64,000 nt of DNA, taken from NCBI GenBank assembly GCA_033852175.1, contig JAWSUY010000019.1, positions 1 to 64,000 of the forward strand, read 5' to 3'. The position numbers were made by a program, and so were the translations under genes. The DNA is from Agarilytica sp033852175 (lineage in GTDB: Bacteria; Pseudomonadota; Gammaproteobacteria; Pseudomonadales; Cellvibrionaceae). This document shows, piece by piece, positions 44,398 to 52,708 of the stretch (within the stretch, counting starts at the first letter, position 1; the number at the start of each line of letters is the position of its first letter). The notes beneath the pieces are model-generated. The model saw nothing but the letters and a program-made list of their open reading frames with translations. It was not told the origin of the DNA and made no database searches.

Positions 44398-46146
44398 ATG
44401 AAAAAAACAATTAAACATCGCTCCCATGTGAGTAGCTATCATTCCCTCGTTGGCGATCCTAAAGCCATCGATAAGCTACTTCATGATGTTTTTCAATCTC
44501 GTGGAGCGGAATACGGCAAGCATAACGATTACAGGCTTGCCAACATGCTCAGGCCGGATTCGTTAAAAGGCCTAGATGCTGCCGTTGAATTATTAGTAAG
44601 TGCACTGGCTAATAATGACAGCGTTCTTATTGTTGGTGATTTTGATGCGGATGGTGCAACCAGTACCGCAGTGGCCATGCGCTGCTTATCAGCATTTGGG
44701 GCAAAGAAGCTCGACTACCTTGTTCCCAATCGATTTATTTTTGGTTATGGCCTAACCCCCGAAATTGTTGCCGTTGCGGCAGAGCGAAGCCCAAACTTAA
44801 TCGTTACAGTTGATAACGGAATATCCAGCATTGAAGGCGTTAAAGCTGCGAAAGCGCTGGGCATAAAAGTACTCGTAACCGATCATCACCTACCGGGAAG
44901 GGAAACTCCAGAAGCCGACGCCATTGTGAACCCCAATCAACATGGCTGTGAATTTCCCAGTAAAAACTTAGCAGGCGTCGGGGTGATTTTTTACCTTATG
45001 ACAGCGTTACGAAAAAAGTTAAGAGAAATCGATTGGTTTCAGCAACAAAACATTCCTGAACCTAACCTGGGCGAAGTGCTAGACCTTGTTGCCTTAGGTA
45101 CAGTTGCCGACGTTGTGCCATTGGATTACAACAACCGCATATTAGTGTCAGCGGGTTTACAGCGAATGCGAGCCGGTAAAGCAAATCCGGGTATTGCCGC
45201 GATATTGCAAATCGCGAGCAAAGAAGCTCATCGCTTAAACTCGACGGATCTCGGTTTTGCCATCGGCCCTCGTCTCAATGCGGCAGGGCGCTTAGACGAT
45301 ATGTCTTTGGGCATACAATGCTTAACCACCAGCAGCGTTCCAGAGGCACGAGATCTTGCACGTGAGTTGGATGATCTCAATCGCGATCGTAAACAGATAG
45401 AGTCATCGATGCAGCAAGAAGCCTTAAAGCAATTCGAGAACTTCACTGATGATGAGTTGAGTCAGCAAAGCTCAGGAATCTGTTTGCATCAGTCAGATTG
45501 GCATCAAGGGGTTATTGGAATTTTAGCCTCCCGAATAAAAGACCGCAGGCATCGCCCGACAATTGTTTTTGCGGATACCGATACCGGAGAATTAAAAGGT
45601 TCAGGGCGATCCATTCCTGGTGTTCACATGCGCGATATTCTTGACGAAATCGCCAGTTCCAACCCCGGACTTATTGAAAAGTTTGGTGGTCACGCCATGG
45701 CAGCCGGTTTGTCACTTAAGCCAGAAAGCTTACCTGCGTTTAAAAAAGCCTTTAATGAAACGGTTGAACGTCAACTTACCGAAGAGATTATCGACCCGAT
45801 AGTTCTCAGTGATGGCGAGTTGCCAGAAGAGTTTTTAACCTTGGATGTTGCGCATACGCTAAAAAATAACGGTCCGTGGGGCCAGCTCTTTCCGGAGCCA
45901 ACCTTCGACGGGAGTTTCTACATCGTCAACCAGCGCATAGTGGGTGAAAAACACCTTAAACTCGTATTATCGCGAGAACCCTACTCAAATATCGTATTCG
46001 ACGCGATAGCCTTTAATGTGGATACGAATGTTTGGCCGAGCACCAGAGCGCGGGAAGTGCGCCTAGCCTATCATTTGGATGTTAACGTATTTAGGGGGAA
46101 GGAGAGCTTACAGTTGATGGTGGTGGACTTAGACGCTATCGAGTAG
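44398..46146 (+). CDS. recJ: Single-stranded-DNA-specific exonuclease RecJ
   Basis: 582 residues. DHH phosphoesterase motifs: VGDFDADGATSTA, TVDNGISS, VTDHHLPG, and ALGTVADVVPL. The DHHA1 domain contains GSGRSIPGVHMRDIL and KFGGHAMAAGLSL. The OB-fold C-terminus ends the protein. It degrades 5' ssDNA in recombination and mismatch repair. Length matches E. coli RecJ. Confidence 0.96.
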   Translation: MKKTIKHRSHVSSYHSLVGDPKAIDKLLHDVFQSRGAEYGKHNDYRLANMLRPDSLKGLDAAVELLVSALANNDSVLIVGDFDADGATSTAVAMRCLSAFGAKKLDYLVPNRFIFGYGLTPEIVAVAAERSPNLIVTVDNGISSIEGVKAAKALGIKVLVTDHHLPGRETPEADAIVNPNQHGCEFPSKNLAGVGVIFYLMTALRKKLREIDWFQQQNIPEPNLGEVLDLVALGTVADVVPLDYNNRILVSAGLQRMRAGKANPGIAAILQIASKEAHRLNSTDLGFAIGPRLNAAGRLDDMSLGIQCLTTSSVPEARDLARELDDLNRDRKQIESSMQQEALKQFENFTDDELSQQSSGICLHQSDWHQGVIGILASRIKDRRHRPTIVFADTDTGELKGSGRSIPGVHMRDILDEIASSNPGLIEKFGGHAMAAGLSLKPESLPAFKKAFNETVERQLTEEIIDPIVLSDGELPEEFLTLDVAHTLKNNGPWGQLFPEPTFDGSFYIVNQRIVGEKHLKLVLSREPYSNIVFDAIAFNVDTNVWPSTRAREVRLAYHLDVNVFRGKESLQLMVVDLDAIE

Positions 46147-46344
46147 TGTTGACGGCGGCAGCTGAGTGCCTTGCTGATGGGGCATGTTTAATCAGGCCCC
46201 ATGCTTAGATATCATTGCAAATAAGGACGCTTTTCGTCCTTGTCTCAGACCAAGATCGCCCCTGTAGCCGGTAGGCCGGGGTGCGTGTGAATAGTAGACC
46301 CTGAAAGTACATGTAGGATAATAAAAATAAACAATAGGAGAAAT

Positions 46345-47562
46345 ATGATGGATTTAATTTATAAAAACGAAAAACCCTTATATACGATCATTTTGGTTGT
46401 ATCTATTTTGATATGGACTCTAATAGTCCTTGGAACGATGGGTGTAGCGCTCGTCTATTTATTGATGGGAGCGTTAATATTCCTCTTCTCCCATTCTGCA
46501 TTTATTTCATATCTAAAAGGAACGGGGGTTAAAATTTCCGAAAAGCAATTCCCAGAACTTTACGCGCAATATCAAGAGTGTTGTCGCAAGCTGGATATGG
46601 ATGAAGAGCCTGAATTATACGTTTTAAACTCCGATGGCATATTGAATGCACTTGCAACCCGATTTCTCCGAAGGCATTACGTAGTCTTGTATAGCAGTAT
46701 TGTCGATGCATTAAAGAAATACCCGAATAGCATTAATTTTTATATTGGTCATGAATTAGGACATATAAAACGCGGCCACCTAAACTGGACGACCTTAACC
46801 TGGCCGGGAAAATTACTTCCGTTAGTCGGGGCTGCATATTCGCGAGCGAGAGAATACACCTGTGATTTACATGGCCTGCATTGCTGTAAAGAAACGAAAG
46901 ATGCTGCCTTTGGAATGGCTGTTTTAGCCACTGGCCCGGATTCGTGGAGTAAACTGAATATTCAGGAGTATATGAAGCAAAGCGATGAGACCGGAGGGTT
47001 TTGGATGTCTTTTAATGAGTTTACGGCAGACTATCCTTGGTTATGTAAACGAATGAAGCACATTGTTGATGTGTCCAAGAAGCAAGAGCCAGAATTTCCT
47101 CGCCGTAATATCTTTGCTGGAATGTTAGCATTTTTTATTCCTCGAATAGGCGTTGGCGGTTCGGCTGGTGGTTTAGTTTCCATGATGATTGTTGTTGCTA
47201 TTATCGGTATCTTGGCTGCTGTTGCTTTACCTGCGTACCAGGACTATACCGTGCGAGCAAAAGTTGTGGGCGTGGAAATGATGGGTCGTCAGATTAAAGA
47301 CAAGGCAAGCCCTTATCTAGCCGAGCATGGAGAAATGCCTTTTAATGTCGAAATCATTGGTTTGCCATTAGATTTGTCGAATGATGTAGTGCAATCTGTA
47401 GAGACAGACTATGAAGGCTTTGTATTAACATTGACAGGTGAAAGCTTACTTGAAGGGAAGACTGTTATTTATAAACCTTCCTTCGATAATAACCAAAAGT
47501 TACAATGGAGTTGCAATACGGGAACATTAGAGACCCGGTATTTGCCAATGAGCTGTCGTTAA
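46345..47562 (+). CDS. M48 metallopeptidase fused to a type IV pilin-like domain
   Basis: 405 residues. Two N-terminal membrane segments (12-49), then an M48-type peptidase with zinc motif HELGH (136-140) and a downstream Glu170 in REYTCD as probable third ligand. From residue 276 a pilin N-terminal helix begins (LVSMMIVVAIIGILAAVALP then AYQDYTVRAKV). The end WSCNTGTLETRYLPMSC carries two Cys like the pilin D-loop. The Glu5 and the charged-Gly cleavage site of true prepilins are missing, so it probably stays a membrane anchor and is not a PilD substrate (inference). A Shine-Dalgarno AGGAG precedes ATG 46345. It lies 336 bases upstream of csgB in the same orientation. Confidence 0.85.
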   Translation: MMDLIYKNEKPLYTIILVVSILIWTLIVLGTMGVALVYLLMGALIFLFSHSAFISYLKGTGVKISEKQFPELYAQYQECCRKLDMDEEPELYVLNSDGILNALATRFLRRHYVVLYSSIVDALKKYPNSINFYIGHELGHIKRGHLNWTTLTWPGKLLPLVGAAYSRAREYTCDLHGLHCCKETKDAAFGMAVLATGPDSWSKLNIQEYMKQSDETGGFWMSFNEFTADYPWLCKRMKHIVDVSKKQEPEFPRRNIFAGMLAFFIPRIGVGGSAGGLVSMMIVVAIIGILAAVALPAYQDYTVRAKVVGVEMMGRQIKDKASPYLAEHGEMPFNVEIIGLPLDLSNDVVQSVETDYEGFVLTLTGESLLEGKTVIYKPSFDNNQKLQWSCNTGTLETRYLPMSCR

Positions 47563-47897
47563 TTTTTGAATTTATTTTCAATGTGGCAGGTTGTTAAAAC
47601 AGCTTGCCGTATTGATTGCTTATATTAAGCCCTTTCTATATATACTATTCAGCATTCTTCCGTTCAATCAACCTCTAGATCAAAACCCCAGTCATAGTTT
47701 CAAATAAAAATGTAAGCTAGATCAAAAACCAAATTAAAGCCTATTTTATTTGTGGTCCGTGCTTCTGACTTTTGCTTGGCACGAAAAGTGAATATGTTTT
47801 TATGTATCAATAAAATAACACTCGATTTTAGCTTTTATTTTATTGGAAGGTTCTAAGTATCCTGGTTTCTTTAGTCAATTTAAGGCATAGAAAGGCA
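47563..47897. other. csgB upstream region
   Basis: 335 bases, AT-rich, with no gene seen. Contains a possible sigma-54 -24 box at 47776 (listed separately) and AT-rich tracts (TTTCTATATATAC at 47633, TTTTATTTTATTGG at 47835). Confidence 0.45.
47776..47794 (+). promoter_or_regulatory. Candidate sigma-54-type promoter for csgB
   Basis: TTGGCACG at 47776-47783 is a perfect -24 element. The expected -12 (TTGC) reads GTGA, so the match is one-sided. It lies about 105 bases before the csgB ATG. Plausible but weak; no sigma-54 activator gene is nearby. Confidence 0.25.
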
Positions 47898-48431
47898 ATG
47901 GACATAATTCCCAGACTTAAGCTTTACTCATTATTGATAGTCGGCATGATGTGTCATGTCCCGGCTATTGCTGAGAGTGGGTTAGGCTTAGATTTGGATT
48001 TAAATGATGAATTAGCGGGGCGCCCCGATATAGCGGGTAATCATGCTTTAGCGTTACAAAATGGAGAGCAACACCAACTAACGATTCAACAATCGGGCAT
48101 TAGAAATCACGCGGAAAGCCAACAGTACGGTATGGATAACCTGGCTACCATTGATCAGATGGGCGGTGATTTACTTATCTACACGAATCAAGACGGCTTC
48201 CAAAACGTGGTCAATGCGAGTCAAAAAGGCCAAAGAAACCAGTTGGTTAGCGAACAGTTGGGAAATGATAATCGTATTGATGTAGATCAAAATGGCCGAG
48301 GCATTCAAACCCGTGTCAGCCAGTATGGTGACAGTAATCTTGCCGATATTCAGCAAATGGGTCTTGGTTTGAGAAGTGAAGTAATACAAGAGGGCGACGG
48401 CCTGTCTGTTCAGGTGTTGCAGGGCTACTAA
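47898..48431 (+). CDS. csgB: Curlin minor subunit / nucleator CsgB
   Basis: 177 residues. Signal peptide (SLLIVGMMCHVPAIA). About six curlin repeats, seen as twelve Q-x-G half-units (QQSG, QQYG, DQMG, NQDG, SQKG, EQLG, DQNG, SQYG, QQMG and others) separated by N-containing turns. The C-terminal repeat ends VLQGY, close to the CsgB ending. In E. coli CsgB nucleates CsgA amyloid on the cell surface. Assignment as CsgB rather than CsgA rests on position before csgA, fewer repeats and a longer N-terminal spacer. Confidence 0.82.
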   Translation: MDIIPRLKLYSLLIVGMMCHVPAIAESGLGLDLDLNDELAGRPDIAGNHALALQNGEQHQLTIQQSGIRNHAESQQYGMDNLATIDQMGGDLLIYTNQDGFQNVVNASQKGQRNQLVSEQLGNDNRIDVDQNGRGIQTRVSQYGDSNLADIQQMGLGLRSEVIQEGDGLSVQVLQGY

Positions 48432-49298
48432 CGCGTTTTCATTTTTAATTCCTTTCGTTATTCTTTCTCTGTATCTGTTTTAAACTCCTGCTAAGCCACA
48501 CCACAAGTATGTCCAATTACATCACTGTAATTTGTCCTGCGTTATTCTACTTACGCGCTTCCAGCGCTAATGAGTCTCCCTGGCAGTTAATATTGCCTCC
48601 TTATAGGTGCAGTTCTGCATGGTCCACTACCATCACATCTATGAGGGCAACGGCGCTAGGAGGGATTGGCTGAGGCCCCAAACAAGCAGTACACAGAGCA
48701 TTCAGCTGTCGGAATTACCTGACCCCCTATATATGGTGAATGACAGCATCAACAAGTGATTCTAATCTTCAGCTTTCTCCGTATTCTTGAGAGGAAAATA
48801 GCCTAAGAGCCGTAAAAAGAGTGCTTAGCGCTGCAGAGCCAACCTAGGGCTCGCAAATAGTGAGAGTAGATTGCTCAGCGTAGTAGGGTTTTATAAAGGC
48901 TGAAGTCCAAAAATAAACGTATAACAGCAAGAAGCGCTAAAAACCAAAGGTTATGACAAAATTCGTCACAGTGGCGCGTAAAGTGTTCAATTGCACAGCA
49001 CATCTGCGTATGTTGTTACAGGCGACCTTAGTGTGACGTGCGTCACAAATCACTTTTTAGTTCTAAAAAGCCCCTCTTATACCAAACATTTAGTTCTTAA
49101 AGCTCTTTTGTCTAGCCAGGCCCAAATTGATATTCCTTTTATCTTAAAACGCAAAAAGGCACAAGTTGGAACGGCCCATGCAATTACCCAAGTATGTAAG
49201 ACAAAAGGAGATTGTCTTTATTAACGAGATAAGGAATAAATAGGGCGCACCAAATAGTTAACAAGCAAATTGTTTGGTGGATATTGAGGTTTACAAAA
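48432..49298. other. Long csgB-csgA intergenic region
   Basis: 867 bases with no credible gene; a 77-codon frame at 48991-49224 shows no protein features. The length suggests csgA has its own promoter. A perfect CRP-type palindrome at 49032 and a TTATAC (49077-49082) support this. The left part (48560-48760) is more GC-rich and may include a decayed element. Confidence 0.5.
49032..49047. promoter_or_regulatory. CRP/Vfr-type binding site upstream of csgA
   Basis: TGTGACGTGCGTCACA fits TGTGA-N6-TCACA exactly, the CRP consensus. It is centred about 260 bases before the csgA ATG. A possible -10 (TTATAC, 49077-49082) lies about 40 bases downstream, near the distance expected for CRP activation. 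Which regulator uses it is an inference. Confidence 0.6.
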
Positions 49299-50168
49299 AT
49301 GAAAATCACAACCATCATCACCGTATCAACAATTTCAGTTCTACTATCATCAGTCGCGTATGGTCAGTCCACTCGTGAAAACGCAGTTATTGAACAAGCT
49401 GGTAGCGATAACGACTCATTTGTTAGACAACTTGGTGTAGACGACAATATTCGCATTGACCAAATAGGTGAAGGCAACAGTAACTACTCTTACCAAGATG
49501 GCGTTCGTGGTGAAACCTACGTCCTACAAACCGGAAACTACAACTCAGCGCAAACCGTTCAAGGTGGAGCAGACAATAATTTGTTTATTCACCAAAACGG
49601 TAACGACAACAAAGCGAGCGTTGGTCAAAGTGGCGGTTCAGAAAATTTGCAAACAGTGAATCAAAACGGTGATGGTAACTTTGCCTACAGCGATCAAACG
49701 GGTTCTAGCGGTTTAATTACCTCTTTACAAGATGGTGATAAAAACGGTTCAAGTGTTTATCAGTCTGGAACTGAAGATCGTTTTTCAAGTGTACAAAATG
49801 GTAATGACAACTATGTTCACGGTGATCAAAGTGGTCGTGATGGTTTAATTGAAATTGAACAAAATGGCGACTTCAACCACGCAGGTGGTGTTCAAACGGG
49901 ACAAAGTCAACGTGCCGATATTGAGCAAAACGGCAGCGATAACTGGTTTGACTCATTTCAAGAAGGACAAGAAAACTCACTGGTTGCCAGACAAAATGGC
50001 ACAGATAACTACCAGTTTGTTTCTCAGCATGGTCAACACAATCTCAGTGAGATAGTACAGAACGGAACCGGCAATGGCGCGACAGCTTGTCAAGACGGTA
50101 TTGAAAATGTGGCAACCATTACGCAAAACGGTAATGGCAACAACGCAGATGTTCTACAAGGTTTTTAA
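49299..50168 (+). CDS. csgA: Major curlin subunit CsgA, extended
   Basis: 289 residues from ATG 49299, with GAGG ten bases upstream (the frame is open to 49284). Signal peptide (TVSTISVLLSSVAYG). The rest is curlin repeat: about 24 Q-x-G half-units (EQAG, RQLG, DQIG, YQDG, LQTG ... VQNG, TQNG, LQGF), i.e. about 12 repeats of roughly 22 residues, against five in E. coli CsgA (151 residues). Rich in N, Q, G and S; one Cys near the C-terminus (ACQDG). Predicted extracellular functional amyloid. A stable hairpin follows before csgE. Confidence 0.9.
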   Translation: MKITTIITVSTISVLLSSVAYGQSTRENAVIEQAGSDNDSFVRQLGVDDNIRIDQIGEGNSNYSYQDGVRGETYVLQTGNYNSAQTVQGGADNNLFIHQNGNDNKASVGQSGGSENLQTVNQNGDGNFAYSDQTGSSGLITSLQDGDKNGSSVYQSGTEDRFSSVQNGNDNYVHGDQSGRDGLIEIEQNGDFNHAGGVQTGQSQRADIEQNGSDNWFDSFQEGQENSLVARQNGTDNYQFVSQHGQHNLSEIVQNGTGNGATACQDGIENVATITQNGNGNNADVLQGF

Positions 50169-50178
50169 GGCCCCCCCC

Positions 50179-50221
50179 GGAGAGGCGGCGGGTTTGGGAG
50201 AGTTTTTCCCGCTGCTTCTCC
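50179..50221 (+). terminator. Strong hairpin between csgA and csgE
   Basis: GGAGAGGCGGCGGG (50179-50192) pairs over all 14 positions with CCCGCTGCTTCTCC (50208-50221), allowing two G-T pairs, around a 15-base loop. No T run follows, so it is better read as an attenuator or mRNA-stabilising hairpin that favours csgA over csgEFG than as a full terminator. Confidence 0.65.
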
Positions 50222-50268
50222 ACCCTAATTTCATTGATTAATTTAAACCTGCAGGAAGAGAGTTCGAT

Positions 50269-50694
50269 ATGAAAATCATACGTAACAAACTCAATATTTC
50301 CAAAGTAATAGGGCAGGTAGTCGCGATTATTTTTTGTTTATCACTTTCAAACATTAGCATCGCGAAAGACGTAGAAATTGGTGGGATTCTGGTGAATAAA
50401 ACCATTACATGGTTTGGCCAAGATTTTTTTAATCATTTCGCACGGGAATGGCGAAATCAGTACTTTCAAGGAGACGGTGTCGAAGTTGAAGAAAGACCGT
50501 CAGCGCGGCAGGGTACTTTAGTGATTGTACGGTATAAAGGAAGTGTTGTTTATCGTGCATCAATCGCGGGTACACGTAGCCAGTCAAGAGAGCGTGGAGC
50601 ACAAGCAGTATCGTATGTGTTATCTCGAATTCAAAACATTGATATAGCGGCCTCAGGATATGGTCAGGTCGATTTAAGTGGTGACGAATTTTAA
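50269..50694 (+). CDS. csgE: Curli assembly factor CsgE
   Basis: 141 residues with signal peptide (VVAIIFCLSLSNISIA). Core motif GILVNKTITWFGQDFFNHF and REWRNQYFQGD fits CsgE, the periplasmic cap of the CsgG channel that gives substrate specificity. Length matches E. coli CsgE (129). AGGAAGAG precedes ATG 50269. It lies 42 bases before csgF. Confidence 0.88.
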   Translation: MKIIRNKLNISKVIGQVVAIIFCLSLSNISIAKDVEIGGILVNKTITWFGQDFFNHFAREWRNQYFQGDGVEVEERPSARQGTLVIVRYKGSVVYRASIAGTRSQSRERGAQAVSYVLSRIQNIDIAASGYGQVDLSGDEF

Positions 50695-50736
50695 CTAAAT
50701 AGCGTGAAGTAGTATCAAGCAGTAAGGGGCGGGAAA

Positions 50737-51159
50737 ATGGGCAAGTACAATTTATTAATGATTAGCGTTGTTGGCGTGTGTTTATCGACCTCAGCGTTTT
50801 CTTCAAGCATGGTGTATTCACCGGTTAATCCATCATTTGGCGGTAGTCCTCTAAATGGGAGCATGTTGTTAAACAGCGCACAAGCGCAAAATACGACAAA
50901 AAACCCAGACTTAGGCGAGGAAGAAGAAACCGCATTAGACGATTTTAATAATCGACTTCAGCGTTCGTTATTAACACGTTTGACGAGTTCGATTGCGAGT
51001 AATTTCGTTGATGAGAATGGATCGCTAATCCCAGGGCAAACCATTACCGAAGATTTTATTATCGATGTTATAGACGAAGGCGCTGGCCGTATTCGCGTTA
51101 CAACAACGGATAGAAATACCGGTGATTCTACTACCTTTATCGTCGAGTCACAGATGTAA
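50737..51159 (+). CDS. csgF: Curli assembly factor CsgF
   Basis: 140 residues with signal peptide (ISVVGVCLSTSAFSS). The mature N-terminus MVYSPVNPSFGGSPLNGSML is the CsgF segment that inserts into the CsgG pore constriction, followed by SAQAQN. The C-terminal part lies at the outer surface, where it couples secretion with nucleation by CsgB. csgG begins 19 bases downstream. Confidence 0.92.
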   Translation: MGKYNLLMISVVGVCLSTSAFSSSMVYSPVNPSFGGSPLNGSMLLNSAQAQNTTKNPDLGEEEETALDDFNNRLQRSLLTRLTSSIASNFVDENGSLIPGQTITEDFIIDVIDEGAGRIRVTTTDRNTGDSTTFIVESQM

Positions 51160-51178
51160 AAGTCGTGGGAGGTGTATC

Positions 51179-52561
51179 ATGTCGAAAATTTTACTTATTG
51201 CAATCCTCTCGTTGCACGCATTTTTAAGTGCATGCAGTACTGCGCCGATTAAAGATAAATTGTTAGGGCCAGAACTGCAACGCAAAGATTGGGATAGCCC
51301 CTCAGAAGTGTATAAAGATCTTGTGGAACTACCTTTGCCACGGGGAAGAATCGGTGCGTCAGTGTATAACTTTCGTGATCTAACCGGTCAATATAAACCT
51401 GCGCCTTCAAGTGGCTTCTCCACAGCTGTATCTCAAGGCGCTGCGTCAATGCTAATAAAAGCGATTAAAGACTCCGGCTGGTTTTCCCCTTTAGAGCGTG
51501 AAGGCCTGCAAGACCTTTTGACCGAACGCAAAATTATTCGTGCGGCGCTAAAAAACAGTCCCAATGGCGGAGAAGTGCCCCCTTTACTAGGCGCTAATAT
51601 CTTGCTCGAAGGCGGCATAATTGGTTACGAAACCAATATGAAGACCGGAGGTGCGGGAGCCAAATATTTTGGTGTCGGTATGTCGGAACAATACCGCGTG
51701 GACCAAGTCACGGTTAATCTCCGCGCTGTAGATGTGAATACAGGCCGCGTGATCAATAGTGTGACGACATCTCGATCTATATTGTCGCGCGCAGTACAAG
51801 GTGGTGCTTTTCGTTTTGTTCGATTTAAACGCTTACTGGAAATCGAAGCCGGTTATACCCGCAATGAGCCCGTGCAATTATGTTTGCTAGAAGCCATACA
51901 AGCTGCAGTTATGCGGATTATTGTTGAAGGTGTAGAAGACAACAGTTGGTCACTTGCGAATCGAAGCGAGATGAGTCATCCGCTGTTATTCAAATATGGA
52001 ACTCGCACACCGCCGAGTAAGGCTCAGTTAGCTCGTGAAGCGATGGCAGCTGCAAAGGCGAATCGAAACGCAAAAATATTAAACACACAAACTAGAAAAA
52101 ATATAGCTTCGGTTAAACCCGTAAACACACCGTCGGTAAAATCAAAACGAATGGTGAAATTAACAGATTCTCATGCTAAAAATATGAAGACCAACAGCGA
52201 TAGTTTGGATCGACAATTTAAAAATGCAATAAAGTTTCGATTAGCGAAGAATGAAGCGTTTGAAAAGATGGCGTATGCGAAAACAGCGAATGCCGATATG
52301 GAAGAAAACGCGGATGAGGAATGGGTGATCCAATTGATTAGCAGTGCCTCCGCCATGGAAGTAATAGAATTTGCGAAAAAGAACAAGCTCAAGCGGGATA
52401 TGATTGAATACATTCATTATCAAGTGAGAGGCAAAGATCACTTCGCAATTTTATACGGTTTATTTCTCGATAAAACTCGGGCGATACGGGCCATTGAATC
52501 GCTCCCTCCTCGCTTACGAGTATATGAACCTTGGGTTCGGGCTAAAAAGGAGCTTGGATAA
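51179..52561 (+). CDS. csgG: Curli secretion channel CsgG with C-terminal SPOR-like domain
   Basis: 460 residues from ATG 51179 (GGGAGG nine bases upstream; the longer frame from 51122 overlaps csgF and is not credible). Lipoprotein signal ending LSAC (Cys19). CsgG domain about 20-270: ELPLPRGRIGASVYNFRDLTG, QGAASMLIKAIKDSGWF, TEAGYTRNEP-like EIEAGYTRNEPVQLCLLEAI. E. coli CsgG stops near 277; here a basic, Ala/Lys-rich linker (about 290-375) leads to residues 380-457 (WVIQLISSASAMEVIEFAKK, then HFAILYGLFLDKTRAIRAIE and PWVRAKKEL). This has the length and pattern of the SPOR domains in DamX-like proteins. Last gene of the csg locus. Confidence 0.85.
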   Translation: MSKILLIAILSLHAFLSACSTAPIKDKLLGPELQRKDWDSPSEVYKDLVELPLPRGRIGASVYNFRDLTGQYKPAPSSGFSTAVSQGAASMLIKAIKDSGWFSPLEREGLQDLLTERKIIRAALKNSPNGGEVPPLLGANILLEGGIIGYETNMKTGGAGAKYFGVGMSEQYRVDQVTVNLRAVDVNTGRVINSVTTSRSILSRAVQGGAFRFVRFKRLLEIEAGYTRNEPVQLCLLEAIQAAVMRIIVEGVEDNSWSLANRSEMSHPLLFKYGTRTPPSKAQLAREAMAAAKANRNAKILNTQTRKNIASVKPVNTPSVKSKRMVKLTDSHAKNMKTNSDSLDRQFKNAIKFRLAKNEAFEKMAYAKTANADMEENADEEWVIQLISSASAMEVIEFAKKNKLKRDMIEYIHYQVRGKDHFAILYGLFLDKTRAIRAIESLPPRLRVYEPWVRAKKELG

Positions 52562-52708
52562 AGTGTGTAAGGTAAAGAGCTAGGTAAGGAGTCAGTTAAG
52601 ATGTCAGCTTAAGGTATAAGGCGCGATCAGCGGTGTTACTGATTCTGCCCCTTCGGTCTGGCGCCTGACCTCAACACTTTCTGATTGGGTCCATAAGGAA
52701 CCAATGGC

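Noticed and set aside
48948..48985. Second CRP site (TATGAC...GTCACA)
   Set aside because: The half-sites are separated by nine bases instead of six, so it does not fit the consensus.
48991..49224. 77-codon frame before csgA
   Set aside because: It overlaps the CRP-type site and likely promoter, and has no domain, signal peptide or ribosome binding site.
51122..51178. Longer N-terminus for csgG
   Set aside because: It would overlap the end of csgF and place residues before a clear lipoprotein signal; ATG 51179 has a good GGGAGG site.
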